Of a stretch of DNA of 64,000 nt, positions 27,170 through 35,140 are shown in pieces; position 1 is the first letter of the stretch; every line of letters begins with the position of its first letter. The DNA comes from Syntrophomonas sp. UBA5314 (GTDB lineage: Bacteria; Bacillota; Syntrophomonadia; Syntrophomonadales; Syntrophomonadaceae). The position numbers and the translations under genes are program-made. The notes beneath the pieces were generated by a model, which had not been told where the DNA came from, ran no database searches, and worked only from the letters and a program-made list of their open reading frames with translations. The stretch spans positions 13,640-77,639 of the forward strand of contig DHRK01000055.1 of NCBI GenBank assembly GCA_002410325.1, written 5' to 3'.

Positions 27170-27234
27170 TAAATTATGATCAAATTTATAAAGAGGCTAA
27201 CGCCTTGACCTCATCATAGGACGACTATCCGACC

Positions 27235-27278
27235 GCCCTCCCGAGTGCATTATGAAGCTCCGGGAGGGCTTCCGTTTC
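27235..27278 (+). terminator. Probable terminator after the zinc-ribbon gene
   Basis: GCCCTCCCG (27235-27243) and CGGGAGGGC (27261-27269) form a 9-bp stem. The T-tract after it is poor (TTCCGTTTCT). Confidence 0.55.
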
Positions 27279-27431
27279 TCTGCATAGCATAACGAAAACG
27301 CCAATCATGGCATCCTTGCATCGCAGGAACCATTTAGAGACTCAGACGTATTATTTTTATTTAAATAGATAATATGGAAAGGAATTTGGGGCTTTAATAA
27401 AGAAGAACTATTTCTTAAGATCATAAAAGAC

Positions 27432-27448
27432 CGCCGTGAATTACGGCG
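27432..27448. promoter_or_regulatory. Palindrome upstream of the acyl-CoA dehydrogenase pair
   Basis: CGCCGT-GAATT-ACGGCG is an exact inverted repeat 62 bases before ATG 27510. It is a candidate operator. The rest of the 340-base gap (27170-27509) holds the terminator at 27235 and nothing else I can name. I see no sigma-54 promoter here. Confidence 0.45.
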
Positions 27449-27509
27449 AACCATGCAACAGGCAATAATTATAAAGGGGGTTTAATAGAAAACGAAGGAG
27501 GGGTAATCG

Positions 27510-28661
27510 ATGGATTTCAAGTTGAGTAAAGAGCAGGAACTGATCCAAAAGGCGGCGCGGGAATTCGCGGCCAATGTTATTTTGCCCTTGGGTAAAAAGA
27601 TTGAACAGGATGACAAAATACCTCAGGAAATATGGGATGGTTTGGCTGAACTGGGCTTTTTGGGCTTGCCTTTTGAAGAAGAGTTCGGCGGCGGGGAAGC
27701 CGGGTACGAGAATTACGTCCTGGCCCAGGAACAGATTTCCCGCGTTTCTTCAGGCGTGGGGACCGCTTTCTCAGTGCACATCATGGGCTCCGATGTTTTG
27801 GCCCTGTTCGGCAGCAGAGAACAGCAAAAGCACTACCTGCCCAAAACCTGTAAAGGGGAATTGAAGCCTTCCTTTGCCTTTACCGAGCCGGGAACCGGGT
27901 CCGATCCCAAGCAACTGGTTACCACCGCCGCCCGGGATGGAGAATACGTAGTCATCAATGGAGTGAAACGCTTTATAACCAATGCCGGGTACGAAGGCCC
28001 CATGGTGGTATTTTGCAAAGACGCCGATACAGGGGGATTCAGCGCCTACATCGTCGATAAGTTTTGCCCGGGGTATTCGCTTTCCAAACCCTGGGAGAAA
28101 ATCGGCAGCCACGGCAGCCCTATTTTTGATGTCTACTTCAAGGATGTCAGGGTTCCGGCCAGCAACCTGCTGGGGGAACCGGGCAAGGGGTTTGACATTT
28201 TGTTGCTGGGCATAGCCTTCGGCAAGATTGGAACCAGCGCCATTGCCCTGGGCGGTATTTTAGCCGCCTATGAAGAAGCGGTCAAATATGCCAAAGAAAA
28301 GCTGCATCGGGGCAAACCCATAGCCAAATTCCAGGCCATTCAGCTCAAGATCGGGCACCTGGCCGCCAAATACTACAGTACGCGCTGGATGTGCTACCGC
28401 CTGGGGACCCTGGCCAACGATATTCTGGGCAAAAGCATTCAAAATCCGGAGCAATTCCAGGCCGAAGCGGCCCTGGTCAAAAGTTACGCCAGCGACACGG
28501 CGGTGGAAGCCGCCAAACTGTCCATGGACGTTCATGCTTCTTACGGGCTGACCAAAGACTACCCGATTGAAAGGATATACCGGGATGCCATCATTGCCCC
28601 CCAGATTGAAGGGGTTTCAGACATGCAGAGGATCATCTGGGCCAGTTCGGTTTTGAGTTAG
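27510..28661 (+). CDS. Acyl-CoA dehydrogenase
   Basis: A 383-residue acyl-CoA dehydrogenase, a close paralogue of the one at 10520 (shared LSKEQELIQKA-type start, SFAFTEPGTGSDPKQ, RFITNAG, KFCPGYSLSKPW). It also has the variant base motif APQIEGVSDMQ in place of YEGT. It is followed 71 bases later by a second, different dehydrogenase. GAAGGAGG precedes ATG 27510. No ETF gene adjoins, so it must share an EtfBA encoded elsewhere. The two variant enzymes may act on the same class of substrate. Confidence 0.92.
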   Translation: MDFKLSKEQELIQKAAREFAANVILPLGKKIEQDDKIPQEIWDGLAELGFLGLPFEEEFGGGEAGYENYVLAQEQISRVSSGVGTAFSVHIMGSDVLALFGSREQQKHYLPKTCKGELKPSFAFTEPGTGSDPKQLVTTAARDGEYVVINGVKRFITNAGYEGPMVVFCKDADTGGFSAYIVDKFCPGYSLSKPWEKIGSHGSPIFDVYFKDVRVPASNLLGEPGKGFDILLLGIAFGKIGTSAIALGGILAAYEEAVKYAKEKLHRGKPIAKFQAIQLKIGHLAAKYYSTRWMCYRLGTLANDILGKSIQNPEQFQAEAALVKSYASDTAVEAAKLSMDVHASYGLTKDYPIERIYRDAIIAPQIEGVSDMQRIIWASSVLS

Positions 28662-28732
28662 GCGATAGAAAAAACCAGTTCACTATTGGGGGGGGGCACA
28701 GCCGTATAAATCAATAGAGAGGGGTTTTATAA

Positions 28733-29872
28733 GTGAATTTCAATTATACAGAAGAACAACTCATGCTGAAAGACTCGGTGAAGAAGTTTTCCGAAAACGA
28801 GATTGCGCCTATGGTCAAATGGATGGAAACCGAAAAGAGAACGCCCCGGGATTTGATCAAAAAGATTAAAGATTTGGGCTGGTGCGGCATCCAATACCCG
28901 GAGCAATACGGCGGTACAGGAAATACCTATGTTGAGTACGTTATTATGCAGATTGAGATGGCGAGGGTATATTGTTCAACGGCGTGCACCATCTCCGTAA
29001 ACGGCATGCTCGGAGCGAACATTATGAAATTCGCAACTGAAGAACAGAAAATGAAATTCCTTCCCGAGCATATTAATGGCGAGGGGATTGGCAGCTTTGC
29101 CTTTACCGAGGCGTCAACCGGTTCCGACCCGAATGCGCTCAGGACAACCTGTATGCGCGACGGGGATGAATGGGTAATAAACGGAGAAAAGATTTTTATC
29201 ACCAACGCAACTATGCCGGGTTTAATGGGCATTTTTTGCAAAGACGTCGAAATGGGCGGCAAGTGCACCAACATTCTCATACCCAAGGGCATCAAGGGAT
29301 ATTCCACACCGAGGATTTACGATAAAATGGGCATGCACGGACTGGAAGTGTCCGATGTTGTATTAGACAATGTAAGGGTGCCTTATGAAAATACCACCGG
29401 CGGTGAGGCCATGCGGGGCAAGGGATTCCAGGTACTGCTCGGTTCAACCCAGATTGGCAAACTGTCGGTCTGCGCCCAGGCCGTGGGTATGGCTCAGGCG
29501 GCCCTGGAGGCGGCGGTTAAGTACTCCAAAGAGCGAGTGCAGCGAGGCAAGCCCATCTCCAATTTCCAAACCATCCAGTCCTTGATTGGCGATATGGCCA
29601 CCGACGTTATGGTAGCGCACCAGATAGTCCTGGCTACCGCATTTAAAGCGTCAGAAGGGAAAGAACTGGCCGCAGATGCTGCAAGAACCAGACTGTTCAC
29701 TTCCGAGGCTTGTCACCGGGTAGCCAGCAAAGCCATGCAGGTCATGGGGGCTTACAGCTATACAACCGAATTCCCCATTGAGCGCATCTTCCGCGATGCC
29801 AAGCTAACCGAGATTTACGAAGGCGTTAATGAGATTCAGCGCCTCATATCCGCGACCGATCTGCTGCGGTAA
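28733..29872 (+). CDS. Acyl-CoA dehydrogenase
   Basis: A 379-residue enzyme with GTG start and GAGAGGGG upstream. It shows FAFTEASTGSDPNALRT, IFITNATMPG, the C-terminal FPIERIFRDAKLTEIYEGVNEIQRL with the standard Glu base, and the RGKPISNFQTIQ segment of short-chain (butyryl-CoA-like) dehydrogenases. It oxidises an acyl-CoA and passes electrons to ETF. It is the second gene of a two-gene unit ending at a terminator. Confidence 0.92.
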   Translation: MNFNYTEEQLMLKDSVKKFSENEIAPMVKWMETEKRTPRDLIKKIKDLGWCGIQYPEQYGGTGNTYVEYVIMQIEMARVYCSTACTISVNGMLGANIMKFATEEQKMKFLPEHINGEGIGSFAFTEASTGSDPNALRTTCMRDGDEWVINGEKIFITNATMPGLMGIFCKDVEMGGKCTNILIPKGIKGYSTPRIYDKMGMHGLEVSDVVLDNVRVPYENTTGGEAMRGKGFQVLLGSTQIGKLSVCAQAVGMAQAALEAAVKYSKERVQRGKPISNFQTIQSLIGDMATDVMVAHQIVLATAFKASEGKELAADAARTRLFTSEACHRVASKAMQVMGAYSYTTEFPIERIFRDAKLTEIYEGVNEIQRLISATDLLR

Positions 29873-29890
29873 GTAATTCACTTAAATATT

Positions 29891-29938
29891 AAGGCCCTTG
29901 CGGGTTGGCCGACTCGCGAGGGCCTTTTTAAGCGTATA
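29891..29938 (+). terminator. Rho-independent terminator
   Basis: AAGGCCCTtGCG and CGCgAGGGCCTT pair around a loop and lead into TTTTT. It serves the dehydrogenase pair, and the convergent wall hydrolase ends 14 bases on. Confidence 0.85.
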
Positions 29939-29951
29939 GTGTTTTAGAATG

Positions 29952-31232
29952 CTATTTGATATTTTCCAGGGCCTCGTCTATGGTCGGAAGATATTGAGTT
30001 CTGATCTTTTCGCCATAGTTCTTGGAAGTCGCGTAGCCGCACCTGCTCAGATCGTTGAAAAGGGTTTTTAGTGACGCGCCGTCCCTGGCATCGGCCAGCA
30101 GCTTCGCATATTGAGAATGTTCAGTATATATCCTGATCACATCCCGGGCAAATTCATCGGGAGTTGCATATTGTTTAAAACCTCCGGTATTCGGATCTTT
30201 TATCCCGCCGAAATTATTATAGTACTGGGCCAGCGACGACGTTCCATACCCGCACTCTTCGGCCCACTGGGCCAGCAGGAAATTGACGGGAAGGCCTGTT
30301 CCGCGGTGCGCTATTTCAGCATAAGGCTTCATCTGCCGGACAAAGGCTTCCGGGTCGGAAGGTACCGGCAGCAGATTGACTTTTTTACCTCTGGAAACGC
30401 TGGCCGTCGATGGCGGCGTGCAATACCAGCTGGCTACCCAGCCTAACTGCCCCTGGTATTTCACCTGATACCACCCGTCCTTTTCTCCTGTGTAAGCCAG
30501 AATAGTACCGCAGGGCACCAGGCCCATTACATCCGCTGACGTTGAAGGTTCGCTTCTTACATGCAAATCAGCGGCGGTTACTGATACGGCCAGCATGGGC
30601 CCCGACTGTTCAGCAACCGGTGGAGCAATGACCGTGGGGGGCACCGGCTGTTCCTGGGCTGTTTCCGGAACGGCTTTCTGGGACTCCTGCTGCTCGGCGC
30701 TTGCTGAAGCGGGATTTTCTTGCCCCTGCGGTTGGGTGGTTGTGGCGGGAACGGCAGCCGGTGGCTTGGGCTGTCCCGAGCCGTAGTATATTTTGAAAAG
30801 ATGCTTTTCTTTATTCCAGTTCATTTCGCAATCAAAGGCCTCTACCGCAAAAACCAAAGGAGCAAAGGTTTGCCCTTCTATAAGTTGGGCAGGTTCATCC
30901 AGGCTTTTAACTTTGCCGTTGACGGTGGCATTATATGATCCGATGGTTAAAGTGACAGTGGTTGTGGAATTGCGGGCGGTTAAGGTTTGACTGTTTTCAT
31001 CCCAGGTTACGGCAGCGCCCAGGTTTTCAAAGATCTTCTTAATAGGCACCAGGGGGTGCCCGTTTACGGTGACCGGGTTTACGTCAAAACCTATATATTT
31101 ATCATTTATATACACCTGGGGCGGAGACTCCCCTGGTGCTGCGCTGGCGGCCGGACTAAACCCCGCCAGCCCTAATAAAGTAAACATCGCGGTTAGAATG
31201 AAAGCGTTCCTGAACATATGTAAAGGTTTCAA
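29952..31232 (-). CDS. Secreted glucosaminidase with Cu-amine-oxidase-like and SH3 domains
   Basis: A protein of 426 residues from the chosen TTG start (31232), which follows GGAAGGGG; an ATG at 31268 is the longer option. Signal peptide (about 1-33, FILTAMFTLLGLAGF), copper amine oxidase N-domain (about 35-140), Pro/Gln-rich linker, SH3-like domain (LHVRSEPSTSADVMG ... GWVASWYC), then a glucosaminidase-type domain (NFLLAQWAEECGYGTSSLAQ, NNFGGIKD). It likely cuts peptidoglycan glycan strands outside the cell. The combination is typical of cell-wall hydrolases of Clostridia. Confidence 0.85.
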   Translation of the reverse strand: MKPLHMFRNAFILTAMFTLLGLAGFSPAASAAPGESPPQVYINDKYIGFDVNPVTVNGHPLVPIKKIFENLGAAVTWDENSQTLTARNSTTTVTLTIGSYNATVNGKVKSLDEPAQLIEGQTFAPLVFAVEAFDCEMNWNKEKHLFKIYYGSGQPKPPAAVPATTTQPQGQENPASASAEQQESQKAVPETAQEQPVPPTVIAPPVAEQSGPMLAVSVTAADLHVRSEPSTSADVMGLVPCGTILAYTGEKDGWYQVKYQGQLGWVASWYCTPPSTASVSRGKKVNLLPVPSDPEAFVRQMKPYAEIAHRGTGLPVNFLLAQWAEECGYGTSSLAQYYNNFGGIKDPNTGGFKQYATPDEFARDVIRIYTEHSQYAKLLADARDGASLKTLFNDLSRCGYATSKNYGEKIRTQYLPTIDEALENIK

Positions 31233-31497
31233 AATCTTTCCCCTTCCTGCCGCTATAAAAGCGTGCAATTTCAGAATTTCTATATCGTTTAATTTAAATC
31301 CTCCTGCGAAATTTGTAAAAGAGAGGGGGGTTAGTAAGTCAAACTTGAGGCAAGGCGAAAAATGATGTTGGAAATGTCGGGCAATATTAAAGACAACGTA
31401 TTAACAAAAAGCCTAATATAAACATCACTGTATAGGGGATGATTCCTTTGGCAGCCTATTCATCTTTACCTACGCATGATGCATAGGCAGTATACGT

Positions 31498-31791
31498 TCA
31501 AATCTCATCATCACTGGAGAGTTCGAAGCCCTGGCTGGTTATCCATATAGTAATACGGCCCCGGCAATGGGGGCAGCCGCCGTCAGCAAGTTTTTCCCGG
31601 TTTTGGAAGCCGACAAAATTAACATAATTGGTCATGGGCGCGGTTGGTTCGGATTGTTCCGTTACCCCGGCAGCTGTCGCACCAAAGCACTTCCTAAAAT
31701 AGCTGTTAACTATTGTTAACCATGAGCGGCGGTTGGGGGTGGGCGCACATCCATTTACTGATGCTGCCATTTTGGGAGATTCACCGGCCAT
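31498..31791 (-). CDS. Small Cys-containing protein in XRE operon
   Basis: A 97-residue protein following the XRE gene on the same strand with GGGAGGG before ATG 31791. It ends with a CPHCRGRITIWI segment, which looks like half of a zinc ribbon. The N-terminal part (NRRSWLTIVNSYFRKCF) is basic. It is not recognised as any family. Its role may be linked to the adjacent small XRE regulator. Confidence 0.55.
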   Translation of the reverse strand: MAGESPKMAASVNGCAPTPNRRSWLTIVNSYFRKCFGATAAGVTEQSEPTAPMTNYVNFVGFQNREKLADGGCPHCRGRITIWITSQGFELSSDDEI

Positions 31792-31796
31792 TTTCG

Positions 31797-32036
31797 TTAC
31801 CCTCCCTTGTCAATTTCCTTGAACTCTAAGGAAAAAAGATAATCTATGGGTTTGCCCAGTATTTGGGAGATGCTAAGCATTACCGGCAGGGTGGGAACAG
31901 TCTTGCCTTTTTCGATGTACATATAAGTGCTCTTGCTCTTATACCCCATTTTATAAGCCATATCCCCATAGGTAAGCCCCAGGCTTTGTCTCTCTTTTTT
32001 AAGCACGTCGGTCTTGACTAAATTGTTTCGGAGCAT
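31797..32036 (-). CDS. Small XRE-family regulator
   Basis: A 79-residue helix-turn-helix protein (LKKERQSLGLTYGDMAYKMG, KSTYMYIEKGKTVPTLPVMLSISQILG, PIDYLF). ATG 32036 has GGAG 8 bases upstream. It is divergent from another XRE gene at 32183 with 146 bases between, and both face the TCCA-N7-TGGA palindromes. It is probably autoregulated. Its partner on the same strand is the Cys-containing small protein. Confidence 0.85.
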   Translation of the reverse strand: MLRNNLVKTDVLKKERQSLGLTYGDMAYKMGYKSKSTYMYIEKGKTVPTLPVMLSISQILGKPIDYLFSLEFKEIDKGG

Positions 32037-32078
32037 AATCACCACTCCAGATCATTCCATTTATGATAAAAATTTTAG

Positions 32079-32159
32079 TCCATTATTAATGGAAAGTCAA
32101 TTATAAATAATAATTAATCTTGAACAAGCGTCCAAAAATATTGGATTTTAGTTTATAAT
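32079..32159. promoter_or_regulatory. Operators and promoter in the divergent XRE region
   Basis: Two palindromes share the form TCCA-N7-TGGA: TCCATTATTAATGGA at 32079-32093 and TCCAAAAATATTGGA at 32131-32145. A TATAAT -10 at 32154-32159 serves the gene at 32183, and the second palindrome sits where its -35 would be. This layout is typical of repressor operators for the two divergent XRE genes. Confidence 0.6.
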
Positions 32160-32182
32160 GCGATTTAGATGGGGGGAGAGTA

Positions 32183-32572
32183 ATGACATTTGCCAAGCGT
32201 CTGTTGACCCTGAGAAAAGATAGAGCTCTAACCCAGGAGAAAATCGGCAAGGTTATCGGGGTCGGTAAAACCTCAATATCTAATTATGAGAGGGGATATA
32301 GTACTCCCGATCCCGAGACTATAGTTGTTCTAGCCAATTATTTTGAAGTAACGACCGACTACCTTTTGGGTAGGGACGTATTAGATTCAAAAAGTATAGA
32401 CCCTTATAAGCTCGGGAGAATGGCTGAAGTAAAACAACTGGCGGATGAAATTATGGAAAAATTCAGTCTGGCCCTGGCGGATGGAGATCTCACTAAAGAC
32501 CAGGCAATGCTATGTCTTAAACTATTCCGCCAAAATCTTGACGTAATGATGGAAGAAGCGAATAAGAAATAA
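32183..32572 (+). CDS. XRE-family regulator, SinR-like
   Basis: A 129-residue protein with an N-terminal helix-turn-helix (FAKRLLTLRKDRALTQEKIG, GVGKTSISNYERGYSTPDPETI, YFEVTTDYLLGR) followed by an alpha-helical tail of about 60 residues (KQLADEIMEKFSLAL...LFRQNLDVMMEE) probably used for dimerisation. GGGGGGAG precedes ATG 32183. It resembles phage-type or SinR-type repressors. The neighbouring toxin-antitoxin pair suggests an accessory segment, though no integrase is present. Confidence 0.85.
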   Translation: MTFAKRLLTLRKDRALTQEKIGKVIGVGKTSISNYERGYSTPDPETIVVLANYFEVTTDYLLGRDVLDSKSIDPYKLGRMAEVKQLADEIMEKFSLALADGDLTKDQAMLCLKLFRQNLDVMMEEANKK

Positions 32573-32798
32573 TACTGCATAAAAAATGCACCGAAAGAGC
32601 AACTCGGTTTATATATTTTCTATTCAATGATTTTCATTAAATCGGTCTTGGCATATAGTACACGCTGAATCTCAACCATTTTCTCTTGTTCCCGTACAAT
32701 TCCCCTCTTGCGCTACTTGGAGCTCAATTAAGAGGGTGGATCATGCCATAATCTTCGGAAAAGAGACGAGAGTTTTATGTCAGCCGCCTAAAATAAAC

Positions 32799-33125
32799 CT
32801 AAGTCCCGGCACCCAAAATGCTCTGCCATTCCCTGCGGTTGTATAGCACTCGAATCACATAAACGGTTAGTATCGTTTCATCAATGACGTAGAACACGAT
32901 ATAGTTTTCAACAAACAGCCTGCGGACGCCGATGGAAGCGTATGGCTGATCATCCACCACACGGTTTCTTGCCGGCATCGTTGTTAGCTTGCCGATTTGC
33001 TCCTTGATGGATTTGTATATCCTCAGCGCCAAAGCGGATTCTTTGAGCGTTTGCGTGATATATGAGAAAATGTCGTACATATCGCGTTCGGCGGCATCTT
33101 CGATTTCTATCTTATACTCCGTCAA
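32799..33125 (-). CDS. RelE/ParE-family toxin
   Basis: A 108-residue protein. It has the pattern of RelE/ParE plasmid stabilisation toxins: YKIEIEDAAERDMYDIFSYI, the central ARNRVVDDQPYASIGVRRLFVENYIVFYVID, and the end VYVIRVLYNRREWQSIL with the R-x-x-W terminus. I favour TTG 33125, 7 bases after GAGGAAG, since family members begin just before YKIEI; an ATG at 33158 gives 11 more residues. It overlaps the antitoxin by 14 bases. RelE members cleave mRNA on the ribosome, while ParE members poison gyrase. Which applies is not decided here. Confidence 0.85.
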   Translation of the reverse strand: MTEYKIEIEDAAERDMYDIFSYITQTLKESALALRIYKSIKEQIGKLTTMPARNRVVDDQPYASIGVRRLFVENYIVFYVIDETILTVYVIRVLYNRREWQSILGAGT

Positions 33126-33384
33126 AGCCAAACTTCCTCTCGATATCTGCGAATACATCTCCTGCGGGACGGCTCTTTCCGGCTTTCATGTCAGAAAGTC
33201 CTTCGTCAAGCAAACGGTGCAGCTCGTGCTTTCCGCAGAGCCGCTCGTATTCGGCGTTGGAGAGGATGACGAGATCGCCCTTGCCGTTTTTCGTAATGAA
33301 AACAGGTTCTTGATAAGTGTGGCAGAATGCGGAAATTTCATTATATTTATTTCGCAGGTCGGAGCTTGGTCTGATCGTAGCCAC
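33112..33384 (-). CDS. Phd/YefM-type antitoxin
   Basis: A 90-residue antitoxin. The N-terminal fold MATIRPSSDLRNKYNEISAFC ... PVFITKNGKGDLVILSNAEYERL is the Phd/YefM DNA-binding and dimer domain, and the charged C-terminus (LLDEGLSDMKAGKSRPAGDVFADIERKF) is the toxin-binding tail. GTG 33384 follows AGGAGGTG. It is upstream of and overlaps the RelE/ParE toxin, the standard order. Confidence 0.9.
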   Translation of the reverse strand: MATIRPSSDLRNKYNEISAFCHTYQEPVFITKNGKGDLVILSNAEYERLCGKHELHRLLDEGLSDMKAGKSRPAGDVFADIERKFGFDGV

Positions 33385-33493
33385 GAAAACACCTCCTCTA
33401 TTATGTGCAAATTATATCAAAATATTGATAGAATATCAAACGTAACCGGTGGGGCGCCCTGCTTGCCGACCTAATCTAATCCTATTGATTTTC

Positions 33494-33524
33494 AAAAAGC
33501 AATAACCGACTATACAGTCGGTTA
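33494..33524 (-). terminator. Terminator of the tRNA-Leu gene
   Basis: On the minus strand TAACCGACT and AGTCGGTTA form a 9-bp stem over GTAT, followed by TTGCTTTTTG. It lies about 60 bases past the tRNA 3' end. Confidence 0.75.
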
Positions 33525-33582
33525 CACTTCTAAACAATGATGTTTCTATTAAACTGAAGCACTCTATTCGTGCGTATAAGAC

Positions 33583-33667
33583 TGGTGTCGGAGGCGGGAC
33601 TTGAACCCGCACCCAGTTACGGATACGCCCCTCAAACGTACGTGTCTGCCCATTCCACCACTCCGAC
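33583..33667 (-). tRNA. tRNA-Leu (anticodon GAG)
   Basis: An 85-base class II tRNA. The acceptor stem GTCGGAG pairs with CTCCGAC. The discriminator A and an encoded CCA follow. The anticodon stem TACGT/GCGTA holds the loop TTGAGGG with anticodon GAG. A long variable arm precedes the T arm GCGGGTTCAAGTCCCGC. It reads CUC/CUU Leu codons. Confidence 0.95.
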
Positions 33668-33916
33668 ACAATGTGGCCGAAAAACCCGGCATCAGTCATT
33701 ATACAATAGCTAGCTACACCTGTCAATTTACTCCTCTTCCCTGGATTTGACAATAATCCGTTAAAACATCCGGCCTGGCTTTTTGCCATTGATTTCATCT
33801 CTATTACATAAGCCCGGGTTAATTAGCTGAAACTACTTAATGAGAGGATGAAAGAACAGGGTAGAGACCTTTTGGGAACGGGTTCACTTGCGGTCTCTTA
33901 ACAAGGAGGTGGATCA

Positions 33917-34093
33917 TTGGATAACAAAAGCCTGCTGCAGACCTGTATCGGCCAGTTTAAGGACGCCCGGCTGGACATTCAGACCGTAAGCCAGACGGTT
34001 CATGATACCCAGGTGCGGGATGAACTGTCCAAGGCTTTGAAGTCGGTGGAAACGGCAATCAGCCAGTGCCAATCGGCGCTCAATATGATCTAG
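33917..34093 (+). CDS. Small Gln-rich helical protein, 58 residues
   Basis: A TTG start follows a perfect AAGGAGGTG by 5-6 bases and opens a 58-residue frame (DNKSLLQTCIGQFKDARL ... VRDELSKALKSVETAIS, QCQSALNMI) that stops 4 bases before a strong terminator. It is predicted to be almost fully alpha-helical, with two Cys. The low-complexity helical character recalls small DUF1657-like proteins of Firmicutes, an uncertain match. It forms its own transcription unit. Confidence 0.7.
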   Translation: MDNKSLLQTCIGQFKDARLDIQTVSQTVHDTQVRDELSKALKSVETAISQCQSALNMI

Positions 34094-34097
34094 GGAC

Positions 34098-34130
34098 AAA
34101 TAAGGGGCGGTTTAGGCCGCCCCCTTATTT
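34098..34130. terminator. Bidirectional terminator
   Basis: AAATAAGGGGCGG and CCGCCCCCTTATTT are inverted around TTTAGG, with A-rich and T-rich flanks on each side. It separates two convergent genes (33917 plus, 34137 minus). Confidence 0.85.
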
Positions 34131-34136
34131 ATTACA

Positions 34137-35072
34137 TTAATAACCGAAAAGGCTGGCCAGAGCGTTGTCGAGCTCATCGATGTCGGCAAAGACCATACCC
34201 AGGTTGCTGCCGTTCTGGCCCATGAAGAGGCAAATGATGCTGTATTCGTCAAACCAGGCGTTGAATAATTCCACATCCCCCGCCTCCAGGGCTGCGGCGA
34301 TATCATAGAGATACGGTGATTCCGGATTGCTCCAATCCTGCATGGCCACTACCGCCTCCCCGTAACTGCCGCTGAGCGTCTCGCTCAGGTAGTTGAACCG
34401 GTCTATCTTGTAGCTGCCTTCCAGCCTTTCTCCGTGCAGATCATAGAAGCCCAGGATCAGGCTGTCATCAAGGAAATAATAGCCCAAATCGCAGGGCATT
34501 TCATTGAAGTACACATCAAAGTAAACCAGAGATCCTTCGGTGGCGTAAAGAGGAAGGCGGCCCTCGGCCTGCACTACTTCGTTCATGCTCTGACCCCAGC
34601 GGGTCTGACGGAAGGTGGCGTGGCTTAAACCTGCCTTGGAGGCTATTATGGGATTGCGCAATACTATGATCTGGTTGTCTGGGTTGAGGTTCACCCAGTT
34701 CACTTTGGCACTGAAGACTTCAGCAGCCAAAGTGAGTGGAACCATAGCCCGGCCGTTTATTATTTGGACTGGAACATCAAAGGTGATAATCTCGCCGTTA
34801 TACATGGCCGCAGCATGCCCGACCGTCAGTTTAAGCAGATTAATCCCTTTCTGTACGTCTATGGTCTCAGTCTCGGGATTCCAGGAAACCTCAGCTCCCA
34901 GGGCCTGAAATAGAGCGCCGGCGGGAACCATGGTGCGCCCTTCTTCGATGTAGGGAGCAACTTCGCTGTTCAATAACTGCCCGTCGACAATCAAGCGGGG
35001 AGAAGCGGCGGCTTCCGGCATAAAGCAGAATATGAGCAAGCATGTGCAGAGCAGGAACAGGTATTTTCGCAA
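34137..35072 (-). CDS. Secreted Cu-amine-oxidase-like domain protein
   Basis: A 311-residue exported protein. TTG 35072 follows AAGGAGG. Signal peptide 1-24 (KYLFLLCTCLLIFCFMPEA), then the copper amine oxidase N-domain (LIVDGQLLNSEVAPYIEEG, MVPAGALFQALGAEVSW, AMVPLTLAAEVF, ending about 140). The C-terminal 170 residues (VYFDVYFNEMPCDLGYYF...) form an unrecognised domain. It is likely a wall or extracellular binding protein. A similar N-domain is in the partial gene at 1-458. Confidence 0.75.
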   Translation of the reverse strand: MRKYLFLLCTCLLIFCFMPEAAASPRLIVDGQLLNSEVAPYIEEGRTMVPAGALFQALGAEVSWNPETETIDVQKGINLLKLTVGHAAAMYNGEIITFDVPVQIINGRAMVPLTLAAEVFSAKVNWVNLNPDNQIIVLRNPIIASKAGLSHATFRQTRWGQSMNEVVQAEGRLPLYATEGSLVYFDVYFNEMPCDLGYYFLDDSLILGFYDLHGERLEGSYKIDRFNYLSETLSGSYGEAVVAMQDWSNPESPYLYDIAAALEAGDVELFNAWFDEYSIICLFMGQNGSNLGMVFADIDELDNALASLFGY

Positions 35073-35140
35073 GGTGGTAACCTCCTTATATTTTGCTTTA
35101 GGTCAGTTCTAATCGGGAGTGAACCCCGGGATAAAAGGGG

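Noticed and set aside
27310..27330. GGCATCCTTGC as a possible sigma-54 promoter upstream of 27510
   Set aside because: The GG and GC are seven bases apart instead of ten, so it does not fit the -24/-12 rule.
32620..32720. Minus-strand fragment MVEIQRVLYAKTDLMKIIE, considered as a relic of a mobile-element protein
   Set aside because: Too short (about 20-30 codons) with no matching flanks to support any family.
33436..33798. Open frame covering the tRNA-Leu region on the minus strand
   Set aside because: It overlaps the tRNA gene and its terminator; it is a chance frame.
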